7,499 bases of DNA from Acidobacteriaceae bacterium (GCA_003152795.1 PMBA01000444.1:20526-28024), one strand, 5' to 3'. Positions 1-6,105 are shown, counted from the first letter of the stretch. The notes: a model not told the origin generated them from the sequence alone. Made by a program: numbers and translations.

Positions 1-914
1 GCGGTGATCTCGATCTTGCCGCTCAGCAACTGCTTCACCGGATGATTTCCGCCGTGGTGGCCGAATTTCAGCTTAAAGGTCTTGCCTCCCAGCGCTATGC
101 CGGTGAGCTGATGTCCCAGGCAGATTCCGAAGATCGGCTGCCTTCCCATTAGGCGACGAATGTTGTCGACCGCATACGTGCAGGGTTCGGGATCCCCGGG
201 TCCATTCGACAGGAACACGCCGTCGGGCTTCAACGCCAGCACGTCCTCCGCCGTCGTCTGCGCTGGGACGACCGTCACCTTGCAGCCTTCTCCGCGCAGC
301 TTGCGCAGGATGTTCTGCTTTATGCCGAAATCATAGGCGACCACGTGAAACCGCGTCGGCTCGTCTTTTACGCCGACAATTTCGTCGGGCAGGTGCGAGC
401 GCTCGCCTGTCTCCCACACGTAGGTGTGGTTGGTCGACACGACTTTGGCCAGATCCTGGCCATCCATTTTCGGGATCGCACGCGCCTTGGCGACGAGTTT
501 GTCGGTGTCGGCTTCGAGCGTCGAGATCACGCCGCGCATCACGCCGTTGTCGCGCAGGTGGCGCACCAGCGCGCGCGTGTCGATCTCAGCGAGCACCGGG
601 ATCCTGAACTGCTCCATGAACTCGTCAGTCACCTGCTGCGAGCGCCAGTTGGAACTGACTTTCGAGAACTCGCGCACGATCAGGCCTTCGATGTAGGGAC
701 GCACGGCTTCGTTGTCTTCGGGATTGGTGCCGTAGTTTCCAATTTCGGGATTCGTAAGGACGACAATCTGTCCGGCGTAGGAGGGATCGGTGAAAATTTC
801 CTGGTAGCCGGTAATGGAAGTATTAAAAACGACTTCGCCGGAGCATTCGCCTTTAGCGCCGTAGCCTTTGCCTCGGAAGACTCTGCCGTCTTCGAGTGCA
901 AGGATCGCTTGCAT
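1..914 (-). CDS. carA: Carbamoyl-phosphate synthase small subunit (C-terminus beyond the window)
   Basis: This subunit hydrolyses glutamine and passes ammonia to CarB, which makes carbamoyl phosphate for pyrimidine and arginine synthesis in the cytoplasm. The minus-strand frame starts [13 protein letters not shown] and stays open to the left edge, giving 304 of roughly 375 residues. The N-terminal small-chain domain (about residues 1-150) shows [15 protein letters not shown] and DPSYAGQIV. The class I glutamine amidotransferase domain starts near residue 189. It contains FLSNGPGDP and the nucleophile motif GICLGHQ, with the catalytic Cys at about residue 265. The His/Glu of the triad would lie past the cut. 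ATG at 914 is chosen because AGGAG (920-924) sits 5 bases upstream and the homology begins there. The gene follows lepB and a small membrane protein on the same strand, 72 bases after the latter. carB is not in view. Family assignment is very secure. Confidence 0.97.
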   Translation of the reverse strand, partial: MQAILALEDGRVFRGKGYGAKGECSGEVVFNTSITGYQEIFTDPSYAGQIVVLTNPEIGNYGTNPEDNEAVRPYIEGLIVREFSKVSSNWRSQQVTDEFMEQFRIPVLAEIDTRALVRHLRDNGVMRGVISTLEADTDKLVAKARAIPKMDGQDLAKVVSTNHTYVWETGERSHLPDEIVGVKDEPTRFHVVAYDFGIKQNILRKLRGEGCKVTVVPAQTTAEDVLALKPDGVFLSNGPGDPEPCTYAVDNIRRLMGRQPIFGICLGHQLTGIALGGKTFKLKFGHHGGNHPVKQLLSGKIEIT

Positions 915-941
915 TGGAACTCCTGGGAGTGGATTTTAGAG

Positions 942-950
942 ATTCTAACA
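942..950 (-). promoter_or_regulatory. Candidate extended -10 promoter of carA
   Basis: On the minus strand the gap before carA reads TGTTAGAAT, an extended -10 (TGn + TAGAAT, five of six matches to TATAAT). A start about 7 bases downstream would give a leader of about 20 nt that includes the AGGAG ribosome binding site. No good -35 is visible, as is common for extended -10 promoters. This suggests carA can be transcribed apart from lepB. Confidence 0.4.
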
Positions 951-986
951 GAGAGGGATGTGGAGAAAAGAGGAAAAGCGAAGCAC

Positions 987-1205
987 TCAGTTTGGACGCT
1001 CGTCAGTCTTGTGGCGTTGATGCAGTGCCGCTCGAACAATTTGAACAGAGCCGTAGGAAAAAAGAGCGTAAACCAGACACACTATGATCCACATGATCTT
1101 GAATCCAATTCGAGGCTCGTGGGCAGCCCACACGACTGAGCGAATGGCCTGTATCGCCATGATTATCGACCAGACTGACCAGAACCAAATATGGTACCGT
1201 TTCAC
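987..1205 (-). CDS. Small two-helix membrane protein, function unknown
   Basis: I do not recognise this 72-residue protein. It has two hydrophobic stretches, about residues 5-27 (IWFWSVWSIIMAIQAIRSVV) and 35-57 (FKIMWIIVCLVYALFSYGS). They are separated by a short polar turn (HEPRIG), and a charged tail follows (HQRHKTDERPN), so a hairpin in the inner membrane is likely. The start is GTG at 1205, strongly supported by AGGAG seven bases upstream (minus strand, about 1213-1217). It begins 34 bases after the lepB stop and ends 72 bases before carA, so it probably shares the lepB transcript. A link to protein export is possible but rests only on position. That it is a real gene is likely from the RBS, spacing and membrane-like composition; its function is open. 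Confidence 0.68.
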   Translation of the reverse strand: MKRYHIWFWSVWSIIMAIQAIRSVVWAAHEPRIGFKIMWIIVCLVYALFSYGSVQIVRAALHQRHKTDERPN

Positions 1206-1239
1206 CCTGCCGCTCCTACGCCCTTGGCTTCCACAAACG

Positions 1240-1815
1240 CTACCGCAGCCTTCCCAGCTTCTCCATTGGCCAGTATCCGAAGACGGCTTTTGCGTAGATG
1301 TAGCGTTCGTTCACGGTTCCGAAGTCGCGGCTGTCGTTCGACATGGTGCGATGGTCGCCGAGGACGAAGAAGTTGTTCGGCGGAACCACAACCTCGCCAT
1401 AGGAGCGGGCATCCGCGTAGTCGCTGGGAACGTAGTCCTCGTCAAGCGCCAGGCCGTTTACAAAAACCTGGCCGTTTTCAATCCGGATCCGGTCGCCGGC
1501 AACGCCGATAACACGCTTGATGTAGCTCTTCGATGTGTCGCGGGGATAGCGGAAGACGACGATGTCGCCGCGCTGGATCGGCTCCCACCGATAGACAAAC
1601 TTGTTGACGAAGATGCGCTCCTGGTCTTCCAGGCCCGGCATCATGCTGGTGCCTTCAACTTTCACCGGTTGGTAGAGAAAGATAATGATGAAGGCCGAGA
1701 TGGCGAGCGCAATCAGTAAGTCCCGCAACCACATTGCCACCAGGGGCAATGAGTGGACCACGGATTCTTTCGCGGCCCCAGCGGGCGCCGACTGCGGGCT
1801 CAGCACATCAGGCAT
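1240..1815 (-). CDS. lepB: Signal peptidase I
   Basis: This membrane-anchored serine/lysine protease removes signal peptides from secreted proteins on the outer face of the cytoplasmic membrane. The 191-residue protein has one N-terminal transmembrane helix (about 28-48), then the S26 catalytic domain. Box B is GTSMMPGL with nucleophile Ser57. Box D is KRVIGVAGD with general base Lys100. Box E is GDHRTMSNDSRDFG (153-166). Box E normally reads GDNR; here His replaces Asn, a conservative variant. The C-terminus has the usual FGYWP. The length fits compact single-helix enzymes. ATG at 1815 has no clear Shine-Dalgarno. A TATAAG hexamer at 1827-1832 would place the transcript start only a few bases upstream, so a leaderless message is plausible. 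An internal Met at residue 28 is a less likely start because it would trim the region before the helix. It is first of a minus-strand series leading to carA. Confidence 0.97.
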   Translation of the reverse strand: MPDVLSPQSAPAGAAKESVVHSLPLVAMWLRDLLIALAISAFIIIFLYQPVKVEGTSMMPGLEDQERIFVNKFVYRWEPIQRGDIVVFRYPRDTSKSYIKRVIGVAGDRIRIENGQVFVNGLALDEDYVPSDYADARSYGEVVVPPNNFFVLGDHRTMSNDSRDFGTVNERYIYAKAVFGYWPMEKLGRLR

Positions 1816-1826
1816 CGTGGCTATAT

Positions 1827-1832
1827 CTTATA
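1827..1832 (-). promoter_or_regulatory. Candidate -10 element of lepB
   Basis: The minus strand reads TATAAG 12 bases before the lepB ATG. The corresponding -35 position (about 1850-1855, TCTTAC) falls inside the left arm of the large inverted repeat and matches poorly. The predicted start site is about 1820, so the leader would be very short. Confidence 0.3.
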
Positions 1833-1837
1833 CGCAG

Positions 1838-1919
1838 GGGAGGCAGGAGGTAAGAGGTCAGATTGCAGAGGTGAGGAGCAACCGCGGTTTTGCCTCTGCA
1901 ATCTGACCTCCTGCCTCCC
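1838..1919. repeat. Imperfect inverted repeat between lepB and the DUF420 gene
   Basis: The left arm (1838-1871) and right arm (1893-1919) are complementary over 27 bases: 14 bp (GGGAGGCAGGAGGT) plus 13 bp (CAGATTGCAGAGG). The left arm carries 7 extra bases (AAGAGGT) between the two blocks, and the loop is 21 bases. The insert echoes neighbouring AGGT/GAGGTCAGA words, so the unit is internally repetitive. A related AGGTCAGAGGT copy (minus strand) follows at 1920-1930. It lies between the starts of two divergent genes, so it is not a terminator for either. It is best read as a palindromic intergenic element, possibly dispersed. Confidence 0.75.
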
Positions 1920-1929
1920 ACCTCTGACC

Positions 1930-1958
1930 TTGCCAACGCACTCCGTTCCCCGTACAAC
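1930..1958 (+). promoter_or_regulatory. Candidate promoter of the DUF420 gene
   Basis: TTGCCA (1930-1935, five of six matches to the -35 consensus) is separated by exactly 17 bases from TACAAC (1953-1958, four of six matches to the -10). The predicted start is near 1965, six bases before the ATG, which agrees with the absence of a Shine-Dalgarno sequence. Confidence 0.45.
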
Positions 1959-1970
1959 TAGACTTCTCCT

Positions 1971-2393
1971 ATGACCGACTACTCAATTTTTCCCAAGATC
2001 AACGCGACCCTCAACGGATGCAGCGCGGTCCTGCTGGTAACGGGACGGGCGCTTATCGCGCGTGGCAAGATGGCGGCGCATCGGGCGGTGATGCTGACCG
2101 CGCTGGCGACTTCTTCCCTTTTCCTCGTCTCCTATCTCTACTACCACTATCACGTCGGCTCCGTGCATTTTCGCGGCACGGGATGGACACGGCCGCTGTA
2201 TTTCTCCATTTTGATCTCGCACACCACCTTGGCGGTGGTCATTGTTCCGATGGTGCTGATCACGCTCACCCGCGCCTTGCGCGAGCAATTTGACCGGCAT
2301 CAAGCCATCGCCCGCTGGACCTTTCCGCTATGGCTCTACGTCTCGGTGACGGGCGTGGTCGTCTACCTGATGCTGTACCAGATCTTCGTGTAG
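1971..2393 (+). CDS. DUF420 family membrane protein (YozB/CtaM-like)
   Basis: This 140-residue protein has four hydrophobic segments, at about residues 13-30, 38-58, 76-101 and 114-137, fitting the DUF420 integral membrane family. Family-typical features include HRAVM at 37-41, the His-rich loop YYHYHVGSVHFRGTG (58-71), SHTTLA at 83-88, and DRHQAIARWTFPLWLYVSVTGVVVYLMLY near the end. His37, 59, 61, 66, 84 and 110 are candidate conserved residues near the membrane faces. In Bacillus and Staphylococcus, relatives (YozB, CtaM) are tied to heme A and terminal oxidase maturation. Extending that role here is inference, because no oxidase genes are in the window. It is transcribed divergently from lepB. 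ATG at 1971 has no ribosome binding site but lies just downstream of a fair promoter. Family call is confident; function less so. Confidence 0.9.
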   Translation: MTDYSIFPKINATLNGCSAVLLVTGRALIARGKMAAHRAVMLTALATSSLFLVSYLYYHYHVGSVHFRGTGWTRPLYFSILISHTTLAVVIVPMVLITLTRALREQFDRHQAIARWTFPLWLYVSVTGVVVYLMLYQIFV

Positions 2394-2416
2394 ACAGCTT
2401 TCCTCTGTCGTCTTTT
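2393..2416 (+). terminator. Weak candidate terminator after the DUF420 gene
   Basis: A short stem GACAG/CTGTC (2393-2397 with 2405-2409, 7-base loop) overlaps the stop codon and is followed by GTCTTTT. The stem is only 5 bp, so this is tentative. Confidence 0.25.
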
Positions 2417-2562
2417 GCGCCCTCTGGTGGTTTAAAGGTGCTGAATTGACCAGGGGAACGTGAAGCTTGGAGTACGAGCATGGCAGAACGATTTCGACTC
2501 AACCTGCCCGATTCATCACAATTTTTTAGTACGGGTGACACTGCCTCGGGTCGGCCCAATTC

Positions 2563-2571
2563 TGCTATAGT
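2563..2571 (+). promoter_or_regulatory. Candidate extended -10 promoter of ssb
   Basis: TGCTATAGT is a TGn motif followed by TATAGT (five of six matches to TATAAT). Transcription from about 2578 would give a leader of about 18 nt containing the AAGGAG ribosome binding site. No -35 at the usual distance is convincing; a GTGACA at 2535-2540 is about 25 bases away, which is too far. The remaining gap from the DUF420 gene shows nothing else clear. Confidence 0.5.
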
Positions 2572-2595
2572 GAGCGTCTTGAAGGAGCCCCACTG

Positions 2596-3075
2596 ATGAA
2601 AGGCGTAAATAAAGTCATTCTGGTTGGAAACCTTGGCAAGGATCCCGAAATTAAGTTCACCCCGCAAGGCACGCAGGTGGCGAAGTTCTCCGTGGCCACA
2701 AGCGAGAAATTCAAGGGCAAAGACGGCCAGTGGCAGGAGCGCACCGAGTGGCACAACGTTACGCTCTGGGAGGGGCTGGCAAAAGTCGCTGGCGACTATC
2801 TGAAGAAGGGTGGCCGAGTGTACATCGAGGGCCGCTTGCGTACGCACTCCTGGGACGACAAACAGACCGGCCAGAAGAAGTACATGACGGAGATAGTTGG
2901 CTCCGATCTCGTCTTGCTGGGCGGACGCGGCGAAGGCGGCGGTGGCGAAAACGCCGGCGGGTCGTTCGGAGCCTCTGCCTCCTCGGGCGGAAATAGCTTT
3001 GACCAGAGCGGGCCCGAACCGGAGCACGCGCCAGCCGGCAGTTCTCCGATTACGGATGAAGACATTCCGTTCTAA
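2596..3075 (+). CDS. ssb: Single-stranded DNA-binding protein
   Basis: SSB coats single-stranded DNA in replication, recombination and repair and recruits partner proteins through its C-terminal tip. The 159-residue protein starts MKGVNKVILVGNLGKDPEI and has one OB-fold over about residues 4-108. Trp52-His53 (TEWHNV), Trp58 and Trp86 lie at positions used for base stacking in E. coli SSB. Residues 109-152 form a Gly/Ser/Glu-rich disordered linker, followed by the acidic tip DEDIPF (154-159), a conservative form of the usual DDDIPF. AAGGAG at 2582-2587, eight bases before ATG, fixes the start. The gene appears to be transcribed alone, with its own promoter upstream and a strong hairpin after the stop. 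It is not next to rpsF/rpsR, so it may be one of several ssb copies, which the window cannot show. Confidence 0.98.
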   Translation: MKGVNKVILVGNLGKDPEIKFTPQGTQVAKFSVATSEKFKGKDGQWQERTEWHNVTLWEGLAKVAGDYLKKGGRVYIEGRLRTHSWDDKQTGQKKYMTEIVGSDLVLLGGRGEGGGGENAGGSFGASASSGGNSFDQSGPEPEHAPAGSSPITDEDIPF

Positions 3076-3090
3076 CCTTTGCTCGTGTGG

Positions 3091-3111
3091 GGACGGGGCT
3101 TCGCCCCGTCC
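3091..3111 (+). terminator. Perfect GC-rich hairpin after ssb, no T-tract
   Basis: Fifteen bases after the ssb stop, GGACGGGGC pairs perfectly with GCCCCGTCC (9 bp) across a TTC loop. The following CAAACC is not T-rich, so this is not a classical intrinsic terminator. It could stabilise the message end, assist termination, or be a dispersed short palindrome. Confidence 0.55.
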
Positions 3112-3143
3112 AAACCGGGCGTAGTTCGACCCATCCCGCGGCG

Positions 3144-3174
3144 TTGACGCGCGAGCTGCCCTTGCGCTTTTAGT
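3144..3174 (+). promoter_or_regulatory. Tentative promoter of the carbinolamine dehydratase gene
   Basis: TTGACG (3144-3149, five of six -35 matches) lies 18-19 bases before TTTTAG/TTTAGT (3168-3174), a modest -10. The spacing is slightly long. It is the best sigma-70-like pair between the ssb hairpin and the next gene. Confidence 0.3.
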
Positions 3175-3208
3175 GCGTCGTTCCGGCCAACCTCGCATCT
3201 GAAACACC

Positions 3209-3550
3209 ATGAGAAACCTCACCCTCGCCCACAAAGATTGCGTTCCCTGCCGGGGCGATGTTCCGTCGCTGAAGGGAAACGCGCTCACGGAAATTCACCA
3301 GCAGTTGGCGGAGCCGGCGAAGTGGAACGTCGTCAACGAGCATCACCTCGTGCGCGCCTACAAGTTTCCCGATTTCAAGTCCGCCCTGGCTTTCGTCAAT
3401 CAGGTCGGCGATCTGGCCGAGGCGCAGGGCCATCACCCAGACATTTTGCTGGGATGGGGCAAGGTCGAGATCACGCTCTGGACGCACGCAGTGGATGGAC
3501 TGACCGAGTCTGACTTCATTCTGGCAGCGAAGATCGACCAGCTCACCTGA
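3209..3550 (+). CDS. phhB: Pterin-4a-carbinolamine dehydratase
   Basis: This enzyme dehydrates 4a-hydroxytetrahydropterin after aromatic amino acid hydroxylation. Bacterial members are also found where no such hydroxylase is known. The 113-residue protein has the family length and signature: FPDFKSALAFVNQVGDLAE (53-71), HHPDI (75-79, catalytic His pair), WGKVEITLWTH (83-93, third conserved His93) and GLTESDFILAAKID near the end. The N-terminus carries CVPCRGDVP (11-19), a C-x-x-C start common in bacterial versions. ATG at 3209 has only a weak upstream match to a ribosome binding site, but the homology begins immediately after it. No phenylalanine hydroxylase gene is in view, so its physiological partner is unknown. 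It is convergent with the MFS gene, 46 bases away. Confidence 0.95.
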   Translation: MRNLTLAHKDCVPCRGDVPSLKGNALTEIHQQLAEPAKWNVVNEHHLVRAYKFPDFKSALAFVNQVGDLAEAQGHHPDILLGWGKVEITLWTHAVDGLTESDFILAAKIDQLT

Positions 3551-3596
3551 AGCGGGTCATCTGACCCTCGGGCCATCTTCAACCGTCGGACTTCGA

Positions 3597-4892
3597 TCAT
3601 CCGATTGCCCGATTTCTCATCGAAAATCCCCACAGCCCCGCCGGAATCAGCATCAACATGCCTGCGACGCTGGCGACATTTCGCGCGGCGAAGCCCCAAT
3701 CCACGAAGCGTCCGGCAAGGTACGCTCCCGCGGCAATCGTGAACATGCACAGGCCCAGATCGGCGGCAAACACGCGCCCGCGAAACTTGTCGTCGCTTTG
3801 CATCTGCAACAGCGTCGTCGAGAACACCCACACGATCGAACTGCCAAAGTGCGCCAACGCTACGCACAAACACGCCTGCCACAAATGCCCCGACACGCCC
3901 AGCAGCGTGTAACCCGCGGCTGCTCCCAGGTATCCCCAGAAAATTGCCACTTCCAACCGATGGCGCCGGTGCCCTGCCCAGGAGGCGGACAGGAGCGGTC
4001 CGAGCAGCGCTCCCAGTCCACGAGCTCCAAGCAGCAGGCTCATCCCCAAAAAAGCGCCCCGCTCCGGCGCCATGCCGTGCCAGCGCACGGCGAATTCATT
4101 TTGTCCCATCACTGTAAACAGCACCCAGCCCGGCCCGATGATCAGGTTTCCGAATTTCACAAAAATCGTCGAGCGCAGACGCACATGAGCTCGCACGTAG
4201 CGGATGCCCGCGAGAATCGGCGAAAAATCCACCAACTCCCGCGCCTCGAACGGACGGCCGCCCTCGGCATGGGGCTCGGCAAAGCGCATCTGCCAAATCA
4301 GCGCGGCGGAAAACACGAACGACACCGCATTCAGCAGAAAGACGGCATCGCGCCCCAATAACGCCGCGACCACGCCTCCCAGGGTCGCGCCCACCATCAG
4401 ATTCACGCTCCACGTGCTCGAAGAAAGTGTGTTCGCTACCACCACGTCTTCCCGCTCCACAATGTTCGGGATCACGGAATTGCGGGCCGGTTCAAAAAAA
4501 GCGCCGAGCAAGGATTCCGCCATCAGCAGCGGATAGACCAGCCACGCCATCTCTCTCGACCGAATCAGCAACATGCAGAGCACGATCAACGCGCGTCCAA
4601 TGTCGGACGCGATCATGACCTGCCTGCGCCGCAGGCGATCGTTGACCACGCCCGCCGTCGGCCCGATCAGCATTTGCGGAAGAAGTTGCAGCACCAGCGC
4701 CAGTGCCACCGATCCCGCGCGCCCCGTGAGTTGAAGAAGAAGGTTGTAGATCGCCAGGGTGTAAAACCAGTCGCCCAGTTCGCTGACTACCTGGGCGCTC
4801 CACAAACGGCGAAAATTCCGGTTCCCGCTCAGCAGGCGGGCGTACGACGCAAATGACACCGGGCTAACGTCCAGTTCAGGAGCGGGTTCCAT
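3597..4892 (-). CDS. MFS transporter, EntS/MFS_3-like exporter
   Basis: The 431-residue protein is rich in long hydrophobic segments consistent with about 12 transmembrane helices. It matches the MFS_3 / enterobactin-exporter type of the major facilitator superfamily. Visible signatures are the opening NRNFRRLWSAQVVSELGDWF (24-43), motif A between helices 2 and 3 as GVVNDRLRRR (81-90), and FFEPARNSVIPNIV (132-145), typical of this subfamily. A charged loop around 203-220 separates the halves. Such proteins usually export small molecules by proton antiport; the substrate cannot be read from sequence and no siderophore or antibiotic genes are adjacent. ATG at 4892 is the only start available, because an in-frame TGA lies five codons upstream (4905-4907). 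It has no Shine-Dalgarno (CACCCCCGC precedes it). Family secure, substrate unknown. Confidence 0.92.
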   Translation of the reverse strand: MEPAPELDVSPVSFASYARLLSGNRNFRRLWSAQVVSELGDWFYTLAIYNLLLQLTGRAGSVALALVLQLLPQMLIGPTAGVVNDRLRRRQVMIASDIGRALIVLCMLLIRSREMAWLVYPLLMAESLLGAFFEPARNSVIPNIVEREDVVVANTLSSSTWSVNLMVGATLGGVVAALLGRDAVFLLNAVSFVFSAALIWQMRFAEPHAEGGRPFEARELVDFSPILAGIRYVRAHVRLRSTIFVKFGNLIIGPGWVLFTVMGQNEFAVRWHGMAPERGAFLGMSLLLGARGLGALLGPLLSASWAGHRRHRLEVAIFWGYLGAAAGYTLLGVSGHLWQACLCVALAHFGSSIVWVFSTTLLQMQSDDKFRGRVFAADLGLCMFTIAAGAYLAGRFVDWGFAARNVASVAGMLMLIPAGLWGFSMRNRAIG

Positions 4893-4970
4893 GCGGGGGT
4901 GTGATCAGAATTTCACAGCATACCGGATCGAGACAATCCCCGCATCCAAAGTCCGAAACATGCCACATGG

Positions 4971-4987
4971 TGGACAAATATGTGCAA
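4971..4987 (+). promoter_or_regulatory. Weak sigma-54-like -24/-12 site upstream of the PEP-CTERM gene
   Basis: The stretch from TGGACA (4971) to GTGCAA (4987) keeps the exact GG-N10-GC spacing of sigma-54 promoters (GG 4972-4973, GC 4984-4985), but several consensus bases differ. It would give a leader of about 150 nt for the gene at 5145. Such spacing arises easily by chance in GC-rich DNA. Confidence 0.15.
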
Positions 4988-5144
4988 AGCGGTGCACACG
5001 ACGATTACCCGACTTGTTGAAAACCGTGGAACTCTCAACATTTAGGGCCTGCTTTCCCCCAAAAACGTCTTCTGTGAATTGCTTGTGAAAAGTCGACGGT
5101 TGGAGAATCGCTTGCCACTGTATAAGGCGAAAGGAGTTTTACCC

Positions 5145-5315
5145 GTGCGAAAGTTGGGCCCTGCAGTTCTCCTGATCCTGTTCCTGGCTACGAGTTCGTT
5201 GGCCGCGCCAGCCGTTGAACGATCGTCGGCTATTCCGGAACCTGGTCTGCTCGCGTTACTTGGCGGCGGCCTGGTCGGTCTGGCCGCCCTGATTCGGCGT
5301 CACCTGAGCAACTAA
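5145..5315 (+). CDS. Minimal PEP-CTERM sorting-signal protein
   Basis: The 56-residue product reads as two modules with almost nothing between. Residues 1-22 form a Sec signal peptide: basic start (M)RKLG, hydrophobic core PAVLLILFLA, likely cleavage at SSLA or AAPA. Residues 31-53 form a PEP-CTERM signal: PEP at 31-33, a Gly/Leu-rich helix (LLALLGGGLVGLAALI) and the basic cluster RRH. In known systems exosortase recognises PEP, cuts near the membrane and delivers the protein to the cell surface or matrix. The mature part here would be only about 10 residues (VERSSAI). GTG at 5145 is chosen because AAAGGAG lies eight bases upstream and the signal peptide begins there; an in-frame upstream ATG at 5079 would add 22 charged residues and has no comparable RBS. 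No exosortase gene is in the window. Architecture is clear; role unknown. Confidence 0.8.
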   Translation: MRKLGPAVLLILFLATSSLAAPAVERSSAIPEPGLLALLGGGLVGLAALIRRHLSN

Positions 5316-5329
5316 TTCTTCTTCTTCCT

Positions 5330-5349
5330 TGCCGAGAGCCCCCTCGGCA
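5330..5349. terminator. Hairpin between the convergent PEP-CTERM and pdxT genes
   Basis: TGCCGAG (5330-5336) pairs perfectly with CTCGGCA (5343-5349) across a 6-base loop, 15 bases after the PEP-CTERM stop. Neither side has a proper T-tract after the stem in its own transcription direction, so it is a candidate bidirectional terminator of modest strength. Confidence 0.45.
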
Positions 5350-5380
5350 TCCCATCTTCAAGCGTCTAAGGAAACGACGA

Positions 5381-6025
5381 CTAAGTTCCGTCCCGGTACT
5401 TTGGAGGGGGGATGGCTTCGGCCCTGCCGTTAGAAGCGGTCGCACAAGCGGCGTTTCCGCCGACGGCCGCGGCGTTCGCCACCAATTCCAGAAAGTACTG
5501 GTGAATGCGCCGGTCGTCGCTCAACTCCGGATGGAACGTCGCCGCCAGCGTCTTGCCCTTCTGTACCAGCACCGCATCGTTGCCTTCTGTCGCGATAACT
5601 TCCACGCCAGGGCCCACGCGCTCAATCTTCGGAGCCCGGATGAAGACCATTTCGACGGGCTCATTCAGAAAACGGCCTTCGCGGATGGAACTGTCGATCT
5701 GGCGTCCGTAGGCGTTGCGGCGGACGGTGATGTCGAGTGCGCCCAAGCCGGCCTGCTTCGGATTCTCAACATCGGTCGCCAGCAGGATGCATCCGGCGCA
5801 CGTGCCAAATGTCGGCTTCGCGCGCACGAAATCTTTCAGCTTGGCGAATCCGTCTTCCCCTAACAGTTTGAGAAACGTGCCTGACTCGCCGCCGGGAATG
5901 ACCAGGCCGTCGATCTCATTCAGTTGGTCCGGTTTTTTGACGAGCACAACTTCCGCGCCCAGTTCTTGCAGACGGCGGCGGTGGGCATCGAAATCGCCCT
6001 GGAGGGCGAGGACTCCGATTTTCAT
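5381..6025 (-). CDS. pdxT: Pyridoxal 5'-phosphate synthase glutaminase subunit
   Basis: PdxT hydrolyses glutamine and channels ammonia to PdxS, which builds PLP from ribose 5-phosphate and glyceraldehyde 3-phosphate. From MKIGVLALQGDFDAH the protein is 214 residues. Motifs are GGESGTF (46-51, usually GGESTT), the nucleophile loop GTCAG with Cys76, RNAYGRQIDS (103-112), FIRAP (128-132) and FHPEL with His165/Glu167, so the catalytic triad is complete. Residues after about 187 form an Ala-rich, low-complexity tail of about 25 residues beyond the usual end. ATG at 6025 is picked by homology although no ribosome binding site precedes it; a TTG at 6088 would add 21 polar residues and is less likely. 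pdxS, normally adjacent, is absent from the 1.4 kb upstream, so it must be elsewhere or lost. Confidence 0.96.
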   Translation of the reverse strand: MKIGVLALQGDFDAHRRRLQELGAEVVLVKKPDQLNEIDGLVIPGGESGTFLKLLGEDGFAKLKDFVRAKPTFGTCAGCILLATDVENPKQAGLGALDITVRRNAYGRQIDSSIREGRFLNEPVEMVFIRAPKIERVGPGVEVIATEGNDAVLVQKGKTLAATFHPELSDDRRIHQYFLELVANAAAVGGNAACATASNGRAEAIPPPKYRDGT

Positions 6026-6105
6026 GGTTGTCGCCGGTCGATCATGGTTCGTGTCTGGCCGGTGGTCTTGGTCTTGCGTCTTGGCCAAAAGCGATGCGAT
6101 CTGAT

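Noticed and set aside
345..1139. 264-codon plus-strand frame across carA
   Set aside because: It is the antisense of the well-supported carA gene and shows no family features of its own.
1084..1719. 211-codon plus-strand frame across lepB
   Set aside because: It is antisense to lepB, which has all catalytic boxes; the plus-strand translation is not protein-like.
1732..1751. CATTGCC/GGCAATG hairpin inside lepB
   Set aside because: A 7-bp stem within coding sequence near the transmembrane segment; likely chance, with no regulatory context.
2266..3288. 340-codon open frame on the minus strand across ssb
   Set aside because: It lies antisense to ssb and the end of the DUF420 gene, is Arg/Ser/Pro-rich low-complexity sequence with no recognisable domain, and has no plausible ribosome binding site; it is a GC-driven shadow.
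3554..3567. GGGTCA-TC-TGACCC inverted repeat as a terminator for the convergent genes
   Set aside because: The stem is at most 5-6 bp with a too-small loop and no T-tract on either strand.
5501..6104. Plus-strand frames across pdxT
   Set aside because: Shadows of pdxT, whose motifs and catalytic triad are clear on the minus strand.
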